Below, piece after piece: positions 1-7,172 of a stretch of DNA of 31,776 nt. A model generated the notes under the pieces. That model saw only the letters and a program-made list of their open reading frames with translations, was not told the origin of the DNA and did not search any database. The stretch is taken from positions 1-31,776 of IMG/VR virus record IMGVR_UViG_3300012944_000045. One strand, 5' to 3'. Within the stretch, counting starts at the first letter, position 1; the number at the start of each line of letters is the position of its first letter. The position numbers and the translations under genes were made by a program. The DNA comes from a virus.

Positions 1-517
1 CGCGCAGGTAAATCGCGCCAGGGAGCAGTCCCGCATTGCTCGCCACAAACGACGTGTTGGCCACGATGGGAGCGACCGATTGAGCGAGCTGCCCGCCTGG
101 TTCCGCCCCGATCACCACTACGTTGACGTGCGACACCGCGTCCTTCATGTCGAACTTGGCTTCCAGAGCCTTGGCCTGCATGAAAGCGCGTGATTCGCCC
201 TTGGTCAGGTTTTCCGCCTGCCCGGTGATGACGATGGGCACGTAGAAATAGCGCAGGGTGACGGTTGCGTTGGTCAATCCCTGATTCCCCGCAGCTCCTA
301 CTCCGGTCGTTCCTTCCGGGCGGTAGCCGAGGTTCCAGTTGGGCGCTACGCGGGCTAGAAACACATAGCCGCGGATGCCCACATTATTGATGGGTTTGCC
401 GAACTTCGATCCATCTCCGAACAGGTTCATCACCGCCGGGAGGGTGGAGACTTGTTCCTGAATCGCGCCATAGACAATCTTCGCGTCAGGCAGATAGGTA
501 GTGGTGTCGACTGCCAT
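1..517 (-). CDS. Major capsid protein, N-terminal part (runs off the window)
   Basis: An open frame of 172 codons starts at an ATG (515-517) and leaves the window at position 1, so the C-terminus is missing. The start is preceded by CGGAGAA at a normal Shine-Dalgarno distance. The translation begins MAVDTTTYLPDAKIVYGAIQ and contains NLTKGESRAFMQAKALEAKF followed by a D-rich helix and VNVVVIGAE. This resembles the early part of HK97-fold major capsid proteins of podovirus-like phages, where an N-arm is followed by the long spine helix. Its place directly after portal and scaffold genes in the same direction is the usual head-gene order. The product would form the icosahedral shell. The family call rests on pattern and gene order, not on a search. 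Confidence 0.72.
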   Translation of the reverse strand, partial: MAVDTTTYLPDAKIVYGAIQEQVSTLPAVMNLFGDGSKFGKPINNVGIRGYVFLARVAPNWNLGYRPEGTTGVGAAGNQGLTNATVTLRYFYVPIVITGQAENLTKGESRAFMQAKALEAKFDMKDAVSHVNVVVIGAEPGGQLAQSVAPIVANTSFVASNAGLLPGAIYLR

Positions 518-526
518 GAGAATTCT

Positions 527-578
527 CCGTTGAGTTGTGTGGATTTGTTCTTGCGGGTGTGTTTCCCGCGCTCAACGG
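527..578 (-). promoter_or_regulatory. Nested hairpin in the leader of the capsid gene
   Basis: In the 157-base gap between scaffold and capsid genes, CCGTTGAG (527-534) pairs with CTCAACGG (571-578), and inside it GCGGG (553-557) pairs with CCCGC (565-569). Read on the minus strand, the outer stem ends in CTCAACGG, which runs into the capsid gene's Shine-Dalgarno region (CAACGGAGAA). The fold could modulate ribosome access or define an mRNA 5' end. No T-run follows, so it does not look like a simple terminator. Confidence 0.4.
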
Positions 579-674
579 GGGCGAAGCGTGTACGGCCCTT
601 GCCGGGTGACGAGGCCGGTTACGTCGGCAGTGGACGAGGCTGCTGGGGTACGTCCGAAGATGAATCCAGAAGCC

Positions 675-1607
675 TTATGCGTATTGCTTGCCCAGCACTC
701 CGGGGTTGTCGATGATCTCATCGAGCGAGGGACGTTTACCCGGTTGCCCCTGCTGTTGCTGCTGGCCGGGGCGGGCTGGCGGCTGCACTCGCGCTTTGTC
801 GCGGCCGGCGCGGGCCACGTAATATTTGTCGAGGAAGGTCACCGCTTCGCGCACCGCTTTCTGAATCGGCGCGGTTTTGCCTTCGTACTTCAGTCCATGT
901 AGCGCCTGGTCGTCGTACTTCAGGATTTCTGACGCTGCGGAGGTAATCATGAACATCTCGTCCTGCGGAATCTGGGCGACGTCAATGCCTTCCGCTTTAA
1001 AGATGCCCGCCACTTCTCCGTGAACCGTGCGCTCGAATAGCGAGTTGGCTTCGTTGGTGATGCGGGTGTTCTCCCGCTCCTGAATCGGGGAGAGCGCCTG
1101 CTGGATGTGCTGCTGGACTAAATCGTTGAGGTCGCGTCCCTGATCCGGCTGCTGGCGGTTCTGTGCGCCCTGCTGCGCCTGGTTGCGCAGGAAGTCCATG
1201 GTGCGGACGGGGTCTTCGGCTAGCGCTTCCGCGATTTCTTCGTCGGGATAGCCGAGATCGCGCCCAATGGCGGCGGCTTCGGTGTAGGTCTTCTGGTAGA
1301 CGGTTTCAAAGCGCGTGACTTGGGCGGGGTCGAGTTTAGAGAAGGGCTCGTACTTGGCTTTGAGTTCTTCGTAGGCGGTGCGGAGTTGAGGTAAGCCTTC
1401 GCCGCCCGCTGCTGGAGTTCCTTGAGGAGTCCCGCCCGCTGGAGTTCCTCCCGGAGTAGTGGGTTGCGCTCCACCGCCCGCTGGACTCCCTCCCGGTGCA
1501 GCCGCACCAGCTCCGTCAGTTGAACCACCGCCACCTCCTAGGGCCGGCGTACCAGCCGCGAACATGGTTGCCGCAAACATGATGTGTTGCAAGAAATATT
1601 TCAGCAT
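675..1607 (-). CDS. Head scaffolding protein
   Basis: This 310-residue protein has a Gly/Pro/Ala-rich N-terminus (about residues 15-70), then a long charged, Gln-rich, mostly helical region. It ends in a Gln/Arg/Pro-rich tail and RPSLDEIIDNPGVLGKQYA. Low complexity followed by helical coiled-coil-like sequence, placed between portal and capsid genes, is typical of phage scaffolds, which guide capsid assembly and are then expelled or cleaved. The ATG start lies one base after the stop of the upstream gene (TGA-C-ATG), with GGAAGG upstream. No protease motif is visible, so it is probably a plain scaffold and not a scaffold-protease fusion. Function is inferred from composition and position. Confidence 0.7.
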   Translation of the reverse strand: MLKYFLQHIMFAATMFAAGTPALGGGGGSTDGAGAAAPGGSPAGGGAQPTTPGGTPAGGTPQGTPAAGGEGLPQLRTAYEELKAKYEPFSKLDPAQVTRFETVYQKTYTEAAAIGRDLGYPDEEIAEALAEDPVRTMDFLRNQAQQGAQNRQQPDQGRDLNDLVQQHIQQALSPIQERENTRITNEANSLFERTVHGEVAGIFKAEGIDVAQIPQDEMFMITSAASEILKYDDQALHGLKYEGKTAPIQKAVREAVTFLDKYYVARAGRDKARVQPPARPGQQQQQGQPGKRPSLDEIIDNPGVLGKQYA

Positions 1608-1608
1608 G

Positions 1609-2268
1609 TCAGTTGTCGTCCCTTCCGATAATCTCTTTCGCGAGTTGCTTCTTAGATCGGTTGTGCTGTGGCTGGTTCAAGAGTTGCTGCGCGTCCTGCC
1701 AGCTCAGGATGTCGTCGTCGCGCCAAGCCGAGCACACTTGTGATGCTCCTACTTCGTGTTGCAGCACCCGGCAGAAGCCTGATTCCGAGTCCCACTTTTC
1801 GCCGCTCTCTACCTGGTAGTGATCGCAGTCGTCACCGCCGTTAACCCCGCCGCAGTTGGCCCCGCCGAATTCCTGTCCGACTTCAGGAGCGTTGATCCAG
1901 ATCAGACCCAGTTGTTCCGGGGTTTTGAAAGGCTCGATATAGTCATCGACCATTTCTCCTACCGTCTGCATCGAGCAGCACGGCCAGTATTCAATCGTTT
2001 CGCCTTCTTTACCGTCGCTCACCACTTTGGCGACGATGATCTCCGGCCCCAGTAGGGCGCAGGTTTCGTCCAACATGAACGCGCAGGTGTAGCAGGAAGC
2101 TGGCTTCTCCGGGCTGCACAGCATCACATCCCCGTCATGCAGGATCGGAATTCCCATGAAGTCGGGCTGGGTCTTGTCGGCACGCATGGCGTTCACTTTG
2201 GATAGTTGTTCTTTGCCGTACTGCGGAAAGCCGGGCCGGTCAACGGATTGGATCTGATCGCGCGACAT
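1609..2268 (-). CDS. Cys-rich head-region protein of unknown function
   Basis: The gene encodes about 219 residues starting MSRDQIQSVDRPGFPQYGKE, between portal and scaffold. An upstream in-frame ATG at 2358 would add 30 residues, but these overlap the portal C-terminus and look unlike the rest, so the ATG at 2268 is preferred although its Shine-Dalgarno is weak. It contains about eleven cysteines, including CYTCAF, CCSMQ and CGGVNGGDDCDHY, so metal binding or disulfides are possible. Some phages have a small head-completion or minor head protein at this position. No family was recognised. Confidence 0.65.
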   Translation of the reverse strand: MSRDQIQSVDRPGFPQYGKEQLSKVNAMRADKTQPDFMGIPILHDGDVMLCSPEKPASCYTCAFMLDETCALLGPEIIVAKVVSDGKEGETIEYWPCCSMQTVGEMVDDYIEPFKTPEQLGLIWINAPEVGQEFGGANCGGVNGGDDCDHYQVESGEKWDSESGFCRVLQHEVGASQVCSAWRDDDILSWQDAQQLLNQPQHNRSKKQLAKEIIGRDDN

Positions 2269-2284
2269 TTTTAGAAACTCGACA

Positions 2285-4492
2285 TCACTGCGCTGCTGGC
2301 ACCGGTGTAGGTGGAGCGACCGCCGGATTCTGCCCTTGCGTCGTTTTAGGTCCGCCAAGTTGCGTAGGCGGCTGGGGTGCGGCAGGCATGAGCGGTGGCT
2401 CCATCAACATCTGCGTCTGCATGACGTGCTCGAACAAGGCTTGCTTGGCTTCGGGCTGCCACTTTTTAAAGTCCTGCGATTTGACCTGATCGGCATGGAA
2501 GTAGAGATGCACCGCGTTATCTTCCAGCGGCTCGTGCATGGGGGTGATTTGCGGAGCAATGTAGGGTTGTCCCGGTTGGCCCGTTCCCATCTTGAACATC
2601 TGATTTTCCAGACGCGCGTTGGTGGCGTCTTTGTTGAAGCTCTGCATCATTCCGGTTTCGCCGAACAGCTCGTAAGCTCGTTGCCGGACAGCGGGGTCGT
2701 TGATGTCGAGCGCCCCCTTGTCGAACATGGTCATCATTTCCTGACGTAGTTCGTCTTTAGTGCGCGGCAAGCCGTGATCGGAGGCTACCCAGTCCACGGT
2801 GTCGTCCAACTTGGCCGCCATAAAGGCGCGAATTTCTTCTTCGCGATCGTTGCCGAGAATCTGGGCCAATTGTTCAAAGGTGTAGTACTTCTGCAAGAAT
2901 AAGACCGCTTTACGCAGCGAGTCCCGCCAGAAATAGCGCCAGTTGGCGGCGGGTTTCGAGAACATTAACTCTGCCTGCGAGCGCAACTGCTGAATCGCGG
3001 AGGCGGCGGTGATCGCGCCTTCCTGTTGCCCTCTTACCGCATTGACTGCCATCGAAATGTTCTGGAATTCGGCGTGCAGGCTCTCGCGCTGTTTGTAAAC
3101 CCCTTCATCCAGTTTCCCGGCGCCCATGCGGTGTGGAGCTTCGGTCTCAGGGTTGAGCTTGCGGTATTTGATGATCTTGTCGGCCCGGCCTGTGATCTCG
3201 GATACGATGGAATCCGCGTCCACCACCACGGGATCGACCGCACTCACCATGGCGTGCAGCTTAATCAGGGCTTCGTAGGCATTGTTCTCGCGTTGGATTT
3301 CTACGCAATCGAAGGCCGTCGTCCGGGGAAAGAAGATCGTCGGCAGGTCGAGGTACTTCGCCATAGTGAACGGATGCGCCGGGTAGTCCCACGGGTTGGT
3401 TTTCGCGGCCTCGTCGTTGATGACCGCGCAATAGAACCCGTCCGGGTGGTCTTTCACCTTCTTCGGCGGGACATACATCTCCAGCACCATGCAGGAATCT
3501 TTTACCTGCAAACTCGACGACGAATAGCCTGTGTACCAGAAGTTGAGCGCGTGCTCGTAGGTCACCGAGTAGCCGTCCGGCCAAACCGCGTCGGGCGAAG
3601 CCTCGAAACCATTGAAGCCAAAGAAAATGTCATCCAGCGTGTGTCGCTGCGCCCACAGGAAAAAGGGCGAGTCGTCCATTGACGTGGAACCGGCGCGGGG
3701 AAAGGCGTGCAGCATGTTGCCGATGTCCATGGTGACTTCGTTCTCGCTTACGTCATCCATTTGCGGCTGCCCTAGCTCGTCCATTTGCGGCTGCATCATC
3801 TCGGTAGGTTGTGGGGTGACCGGGTTGCAGCAGTCGGGGCAGAATTTAGGCGCTTCGGCATCTGTAGCAGGGCTTTGCGTGTATTTGTCGCAGACATCGC
3901 ACTGGTAGCCCATGGCGGGCTGGATGGCTTGCTTCGCCTGTTGGCCCAGTTTATTTTTGCGGACGCGCAGAATCGTGAACACGCCGCCTTCCAGGACAAA
4001 CAACTGAGCAGCCAAGCCAACTTTATCCGCTTGCTCGCCCTGTTGATGCTTGAGCCCTTCTTTGACAATAAAGTAATCCACTAGATCGCAGCACACCTCG
4101 GCTACGATGTGCGCGGTCGGGTTGTCTTGCTTCTTGGGTACGGCCTCGACTTCCGGCAGAGCCGAGAAATTCGAGATGACCGCATCCATGGTGGGAGAGA
4201 AGCGGTTGATCCGCGGGCGAGGCACCCAATCGTCGGATGGTTGTTGCGGCTGCCAGACTTTTCTTGCGTCGTCCCAGTCAATCCAGCTCTGGTTCGCGTA
4301 GAACAAAAGCGACTGCCAGATGCTTTGGTGGATGACCACATAGGCGTTTTTGAGATCGTTCCATTTGTCCTGAACGAACTGGAGTGCGCCCGCCGCGTCA
4401 ACGCCCTGCGCTTCGCCCGCGGCCGGAGATGCGCCAGGCTTAGGCGGACCTCCGGCGAACAGGCCGCGCACCGCTTGGAGAAGACCGCCCAA
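2285..4492 (-). CDS. Portal protein with embedded zinc-ribbon motif
   Basis: This 735-residue protein fits the size of P22-like podovirus portals, the dodecameric ring at the packaging vertex. Residues 45-110 (KNAYVVIHQSIWQSLLFYANQSW, then RPRINRFSPTMDAVISN) match the typical portal N-terminus, in which a nucleotide-binding-like tryptophan/asparagine segment is followed by R-x-N-R. C198-x2-C201 and C218-x2-C221 form a zinc-ribbon-like insert, followed by an 8-residue duplication (QPQMDELG/QPQMDDVS). The C-terminus is Pro/Gln-rich. Translation starts at TTG one base after the upstream TAA, with no clear Shine-Dalgarno, so coupling to the upstream gene is likely. Neighbours on both sides are head genes. 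Confidence 0.85.
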   Translation of the reverse strand: MGGLLQAVRGLFAGGPPKPGASPAAGEAQGVDAAGALQFVQDKWNDLKNAYVVIHQSIWQSLLFYANQSWIDWDDARKVWQPQQPSDDWVPRPRINRFSPTMDAVISNFSALPEVEAVPKKQDNPTAHIVAEVCCDLVDYFIVKEGLKHQQGEQADKVGLAAQLFVLEGGVFTILRVRKNKLGQQAKQAIQPAMGYQCDVCDKYTQSPATDAEAPKFCPDCCNPVTPQPTEMMQPQMDELGQPQMDDVSENEVTMDIGNMLHAFPRAGSTSMDDSPFFLWAQRHTLDDIFFGFNGFEASPDAVWPDGYSVTYEHALNFWYTGYSSSSLQVKDSCMVLEMYVPPKKVKDHPDGFYCAVINDEAAKTNPWDYPAHPFTMAKYLDLPTIFFPRTTAFDCVEIQRENNAYEALIKLHAMVSAVDPVVVDADSIVSEITGRADKIIKYRKLNPETEAPHRMGAGKLDEGVYKQRESLHAEFQNISMAVNAVRGQQEGAITAASAIQQLRSQAELMFSKPAANWRYFWRDSLRKAVLFLQKYYTFEQLAQILGNDREEEIRAFMAAKLDDTVDWVASDHGLPRTKDELRQEMMTMFDKGALDINDPAVRQRAYELFGETGMMQSFNKDATNARLENQMFKMGTGQPGQPYIAPQITPMHEPLEDNAVHLYFHADQVKSQDFKKWQPEAKQALFEHVMQTQMLMEPPLMPAAPQPPTQLGGPKTTQGQNPAVAPPTPVPAAQ
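3756..3794 (-). repeat. 24-base tandem duplication inside portal gene
   Basis: TCCATTTGCGGCTGC occurs at 3756-3770 and 3780-3794, 24 bases apart. It encodes a repeated QPQMD(E/D) block right after the zinc-ribbon motif of the portal. It keeps the frame and probably arose by slippage. Confidence 0.8.
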
Positions 4493-4493
4493 T

Positions 4494-5291
4494 TTAGTTC
4501 GGGTTGCCTACGCAACTCCATGAGAAGGTGTCGGAGCTGGACGCGGAGGTGATGGTCAGAGTCGTGGTGGTGGGCAGTGCCTTTAGCACGATGGCGTTGG
4601 TCTGATCGGTCACGTTACAGGTCGGAGCAACCTGGAAGGCGTTGGAAAACGTCACCACGCAGGTAGTGGCGGCCGCAGCGGTGCAGATTCCGCCGACGCC
4701 TGGTCCAACGCCCGCGCCCGCGGAAGTCGTGCCCGCCGCCGACTGATTGAGGTGGCCTCCTACATAGCCGCCGGCCGGGAAGTTGGCCAGTGAGCGGGCG
4801 TCGGTGATGGTTCCGTTTCCGCCGTTGCCGCAGGCCGTGGCATTGCAGACCACGGTCGCCAGCGCGACTTCAATGCCCGGAATGGCGTAGAGCACCGAGG
4901 CCGGCACCCCAACCGAGGAGGAACCCGGCCCAGTCACGGCTTGCTTGGCGTAGAGCTGTTTGCGTACTCCGTCCCACACCACAAGATTGGTGGAGCTTGC
5001 GGGCAGGGTGAGCTGCGACTGGCCGATCTGCGAGATTCCGCCCGCAAAATAGATATTGCCGCCTGCGACCTGAATCACGAAGCTGGATGCGGGGTTGGTG
5101 ACCGCGCCGGCCACACCGGTGGCGGATGAAGGCTGGTATTGGTTGACGGGGTTGGTGGCCCCGACGACGGTGCTGTTGCCGATGAGCTGGGCACCGGCGG
5201 TGCGGATCGGGAGCAAGCGAAGGCCGGCTCCGATCACGCCGAGAAAGAGTACGAAGGCTGCGAGCTTCTGTGGAATGCGTCTGGGTTTCAC
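4494..5291 (-). CDS. Secreted or virion-surface protein with signal-like N-terminus
   Basis: The 265-residue product starts MKPRRIPQKLAAFVLFLGVI, a basic n-region followed by a hydrophobic stretch to about residue 25 and an AGA-type cleavage-like site near residue 34. The remainder is Gly/Ser/Thr/Ala/Asn-rich with beta-strand character and pairs of cysteines (VCNATACG, ICTAAAATTC, TCNVTD, WSCVG). It resembles phage fibre or adhesin sequence. The GTG start overlaps the stop of the upstream gene (GTGA), with TTGGAGGA upstream. A signal peptide on a gene inside the head operon is odd. A host-surface or decoration role is possible but unproven. Confidence 0.62.
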   Translation of the reverse strand: MKPRRIPQKLAAFVLFLGVIGAGLRLLPIRTAGAQLIGNSTVVGATNPVNQYQPSSATGVAGAVTNPASSFVIQVAGGNIYFAGGISQIGQSQLTLPASSTNLVVWDGVRKQLYAKQAVTGPGSSSVGVPASVLYAIPGIEVALATVVCNATACGNGGNGTITDARSLANFPAGGYVGGHLNQSAAGTTSAGAGVGPGVGGICTAAAATTCVVTFSNAFQVAPTCNVTDQTNAIVLKALPTTTTLTITSASSSDTFSWSCVGNPN

Positions 5292-5560
5292 TGTTTGGTT
5301 CCTCCAAGTTTAGGTTCGGTCGGTGCTTTGGGCGGCACGGTGTCGTACCAGCCGGAAGATCGTTCGGTAATTTGGGGGGTCCCTCCAAAGGGATAGACCG
5401 CAACGCAGGTGGCCTGCGGCATGACCAGCGGGACTTGCTCTTTACGGGCCAGCGCTTCGGTCAGCCGGTCAATTCGCTCCCGGTCTTTGGCCAGTTGTGC
5501 CCGCTGATCGGCGATGACTTCTTCGATCACTTGCCAGGCGGAATTAGAAAGCAGCTTCAC
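5288..5560 (-). CDS. Small coiled-coil-like protein
   Basis: A 90-residue protein. Residues 8-42 (WQVIEEVIADQRAQLAKDRERIDRLTEALARKEQ) have heptad-like spacing and should form a helix or coiled coil, and the rest is Pro/Gly-rich. The GTG start follows directly on the TAA of the preceding gene, and GGCGAG inside that gene serves as Shine-Dalgarno. It ends with a GTGA overlap into the secreted-protein gene. No family was recognised. It may be a minor structural or assembly factor given its place between terminase and portal. Confidence 0.6.
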   Translation of the reverse strand: MKLLSNSAWQVIEEVIADQRAQLAKDRERIDRLTEALARKEQVPLVMPQATCVAVYPFGGTPQITERSSGWYDTVPPKAPTEPKLGGTKQ

Positions 5561-5887
5561 TTACTCGCCGCCGCCGAAGTCCGCGCCGCTGTCGGTGGCT
5601 GGAGTGACAACCGGCGCCCCTGCTCCAATATGCATCCCATGGCGCTTCCCGCCCTGCGCGAAGTAGTTGGGCTTCTTGAATCCTTGACCTCCGAAGCTGG
5701 TCTTGTTAGGGAGTTGGTCTTTCAGGCGGTTCGATCCCCGCTGCGTCTTCATCAACGCGCGGCGGAATCCTGCCGCCGAGTGCGGTTCGGCTCCGGTACC
5801 TCCACGCTGTTGTGTGCTCATGTCGGGGACGACGCCCGGCCCGCCGCCGCGTGCGCCATCGCCTTGTTCGGAATTGAATCTACTCAT
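5561..5887 (-). CDS. Small Gly-rich disordered protein
   Basis: A 108-residue protein of low complexity: Gly-rich ends, basic centre (FRRALMKTQRGSNRLKDQLP) and an acidic C-terminus DSGADFGGGE. The ATG lies one base after the TGA that ends the frameshifted zinc-protein gene upstream, with GAGGTGAAC as Shine-Dalgarno. Together with the 162-residue protein at 6471-6959 it makes a pair of disordered basic proteins in the packaging/head region. They could be internal virion or DNA-binding proteins, but nothing specific can be shown. Confidence 0.58.
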   Translation of the reverse strand: MSRFNSEQGDGARGGGPGVVPDMSTQQRGGTGAEPHSAAGFRRALMKTQRGSNRLKDQLPNKTSFGGQGFKKPNYFAQGGKRHGMHIGAGAPVVTPATDSGADFGGGE

Positions 5888-5888
5888 A

Positions 5889-6090
5889 TCAGTTCACCTC
5901 GGCTGCTTTCTGGAATGGGACGTGGGCTTCAATGTGCTGAAGCCAGCACTCCCCGGTGATAGGACTTGGCGATCTTCTTTGGAACACAGGCTTGCGCGAC
6001 GACGACCGCGTTGACCGGCTCACCGCAGTGATCGCAGCGGAAATCGAGAACCAGCAGCGGACGGAAGGGCTTGGCTTTGGTTTGGCTCAC
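5889..6090 (-). CDS. Small CxxC zinc-binding protein, apparently frameshifted
   Basis: Starting at GTG (6088-6090), overlapping the GNAT stop as GTGA, the frame reads MSQTKAKPFRPLLVLDFRCD, HCGEPVNAVVVAQACVPKK and IAKSYHR. It then reaches a G4 run (CCCC at 5951-5954 on the plus strand). Read straight through, it soon stops at 5929. Skipping one G gives ECWLQHIEAHVPFQKAAEVN and a TGA at 5889, one base before the next ATG. The 66-residue spliced reading has CDHC plus later Cys and His residues suited to zinc, and it explains otherwise empty sequence. The total length is 3n+1. Sequencing error, mutation or +1 frameshifting are all possible. Confidence 0.55.
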
Positions 6091-6470
6091 AGTTTTGGTG
6101 TCAAGGTGTACAGAAGATCGCCCGAATCAGACTGCCGCACGGCCCCCAGAGCTTCAACAAAACGCAGCATGGGGCGATTTTCAGGGCGCACCAGAAAGAT
6201 GGCTGTTCGCAGGACATGGGCTTGGGTCGTGGCATGATTCACAGCGAACTGGGTCAGGGCTCGCGCTTGCGTCAGTTTTCTCAGCCCCGTGCATTCCAAC
6301 TCATGCACAAAAGCTCCTGCTCGGTAAGCCAGTAGTCCGCCTGGATGTCCCAGCGGGCCGATGGCGAAGATTTGATCGAGCGCGGCGTCGGCGATTCCCG
6401 GTTGGCTGCGTGCCGCCAGCAAGCGCTGAAAGGCGAGCGTGTCTTCAGGCTCATAGTGACGCGCCTGCAT
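6087..6470 (-). CDS. GNAT-like acetyltransferase domain protein
   Basis: A 127-residue protein beginning MQARHYEPEDTLAFQRLLAA, which has the usual opening of the GNAT acyl-CoA N-acyltransferase fold. A central hydrophobic strand (GGLLAYRAGAFVHELE) and RTAIFLVRPENRPMLRFVEALGA resemble the strand-helix segment near the fold's C-terminal half. The acetyl-CoA P-loop (Q/RxxGxG/A) is not clearly present, so enzymatic activity is uncertain. GNAT-like proteins occur among phage internal virion or packaging-region genes. The ATG follows directly after the upstream TAA. The assignment is a fold-level guess. Confidence 0.5.
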   Translation of the reverse strand: MQARHYEPEDTLAFQRLLAARSQPGIADAALDQIFAIGPLGHPGGLLAYRAGAFVHELECTGLRKLTQARALTQFAVNHATTQAHVLRTAIFLVRPENRPMLRFVEALGAVRQSDSGDLLYTLTPKL

Positions 6471-6959
6471 TTAGGTGTTGGTGCTCACCGGAGGCGCTCC
6501 ATACTTTCCGCCTCCGCCGGTTGGTTTGGCTCCCATCGCCGCCCGCTTGAACCGGCCTGCGATCATACGATAGCTAGCCCCTGAGGTGTTGCCCGCTCCG
6601 GGCTTGGGATCGGCGTGAGGGTAGCTGGGAACGCCCTGTTGTCCGCTCTTGCCGAACTGCCGCTGTACTTGCAGGTTGCCGCGCTGTGGACTTCCGCCAT
6701 GTCCAGGGATACGGGTTTGAGGAGTCATGGACCCGATGTTTCGCCCGTCGCGCGACGCTGGGTTGCCGGAACTGGAGCGCCCTCTGCCCATGGTTCCCCG
6801 CGCTGGCCCGTTCCCTTTCTGCCCGAAGCCGCCGCGCTGGGCCTGTGGAATCTGCTTGGGAACATGGCGCAGGCCTCCACCGCGGTTGGGATCGGGAAGG
6901 TTGTGGCGGCTGTCATTGCCGGGTACGTCCATCATGGCGGGGAATCTGGGTGTGACCAT
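6471..6959 (-). CDS. Gly/Arg-rich disordered basic protein
   Basis: A 162-residue protein rich in Gly, Arg, Pro, Gln and Asn with almost no hydrophobic core (for example RGTMGRGRSSSGNPASRDGR). Only RMIAGRFKRAAMG near the C-terminus looks helical. GAGGT lies upstream of the ATG at a normal distance. The composition suits a nucleic-acid-associated or internal virion protein. It sits just downstream of the terminase and a 63-residue basic protein. No family was recognised. Confidence 0.58.
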   Translation of the reverse strand: MVTPRFPAMMDVPGNDSRHNLPDPNRGGGLRHVPKQIPQAQRGGFGQKGNGPARGTMGRGRSSSGNPASRDGRNIGSMTPQTRIPGHGGSPQRGNLQVQRQFGKSGQQGVPSYPHADPKPGAGNTSGASYRMIAGRFKRAAMGAKPTGGGGKYGAPPVSTNT

Positions 6960-6979
6960 AGTCTGTAACCTCGCAAACT

Positions 6980-7171
6980 TTACGTGGCCGTTGTTACTGG
7001 CCCAGAACCATAGCGTTGTGGTGCGCGTTCCGGAGCGCCGCGTACTTTGTAGGTGAAATCGTGGAGCTTCGCCAAGCTCATCTTCGGATCGCTGGCCCGT
7101 GGATTCCCGGCTTGCTTGCGCCGGTAAGCTGAGGCCATGAAACGCTGCATGTTCCCTGAGGTGCTCGGCAT
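6980..7171 (-). CDS. Small basic protein downstream of terminase
   Basis: A 63-residue, strongly basic protein containing MQRFMASAYRRKQAGNPRA and SDPKMSLAKLHDFTYK. The ATG comes one base after the terminase stop (TGA-C-ATG), a spacing seen elsewhere in this operon, which supports it as a real gene. Similar short basic proteins often follow phage terminases, but the function is unknown. Confidence 0.55.
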   Translation of the reverse strand: MPSTSGNMQRFMASAYRRKQAGNPRASDPKMSLAKLHDFTYKVRGAPERAPQRYGSGPVTTAT

Positions 7172-7172
7172 G

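Noticed and set aside
2336-2749. Plus-strand frame inside the portal gene, and similar long antisense frames at 3026, 4109, 5270 and 6071
   Set aside because: They lack ribosome sites and family-like sequence and mirror high-GC coding on the other strand.
4102-4521. 139-residue minus frame overlapping the portal start with an ATG
   Set aside because: Its sequence is Arg/Ser-rich out-of-frame portal coding; the TTG-started portal matches portal N-terminal motifs.
5690-5770. tRNA-like T-arm sequence GGTTCGATCCCC on the plus strand
   Set aside because: No D-arm or anticodon arm at the right distance, and it lies inside the minus-strand gene at 5561-5887.
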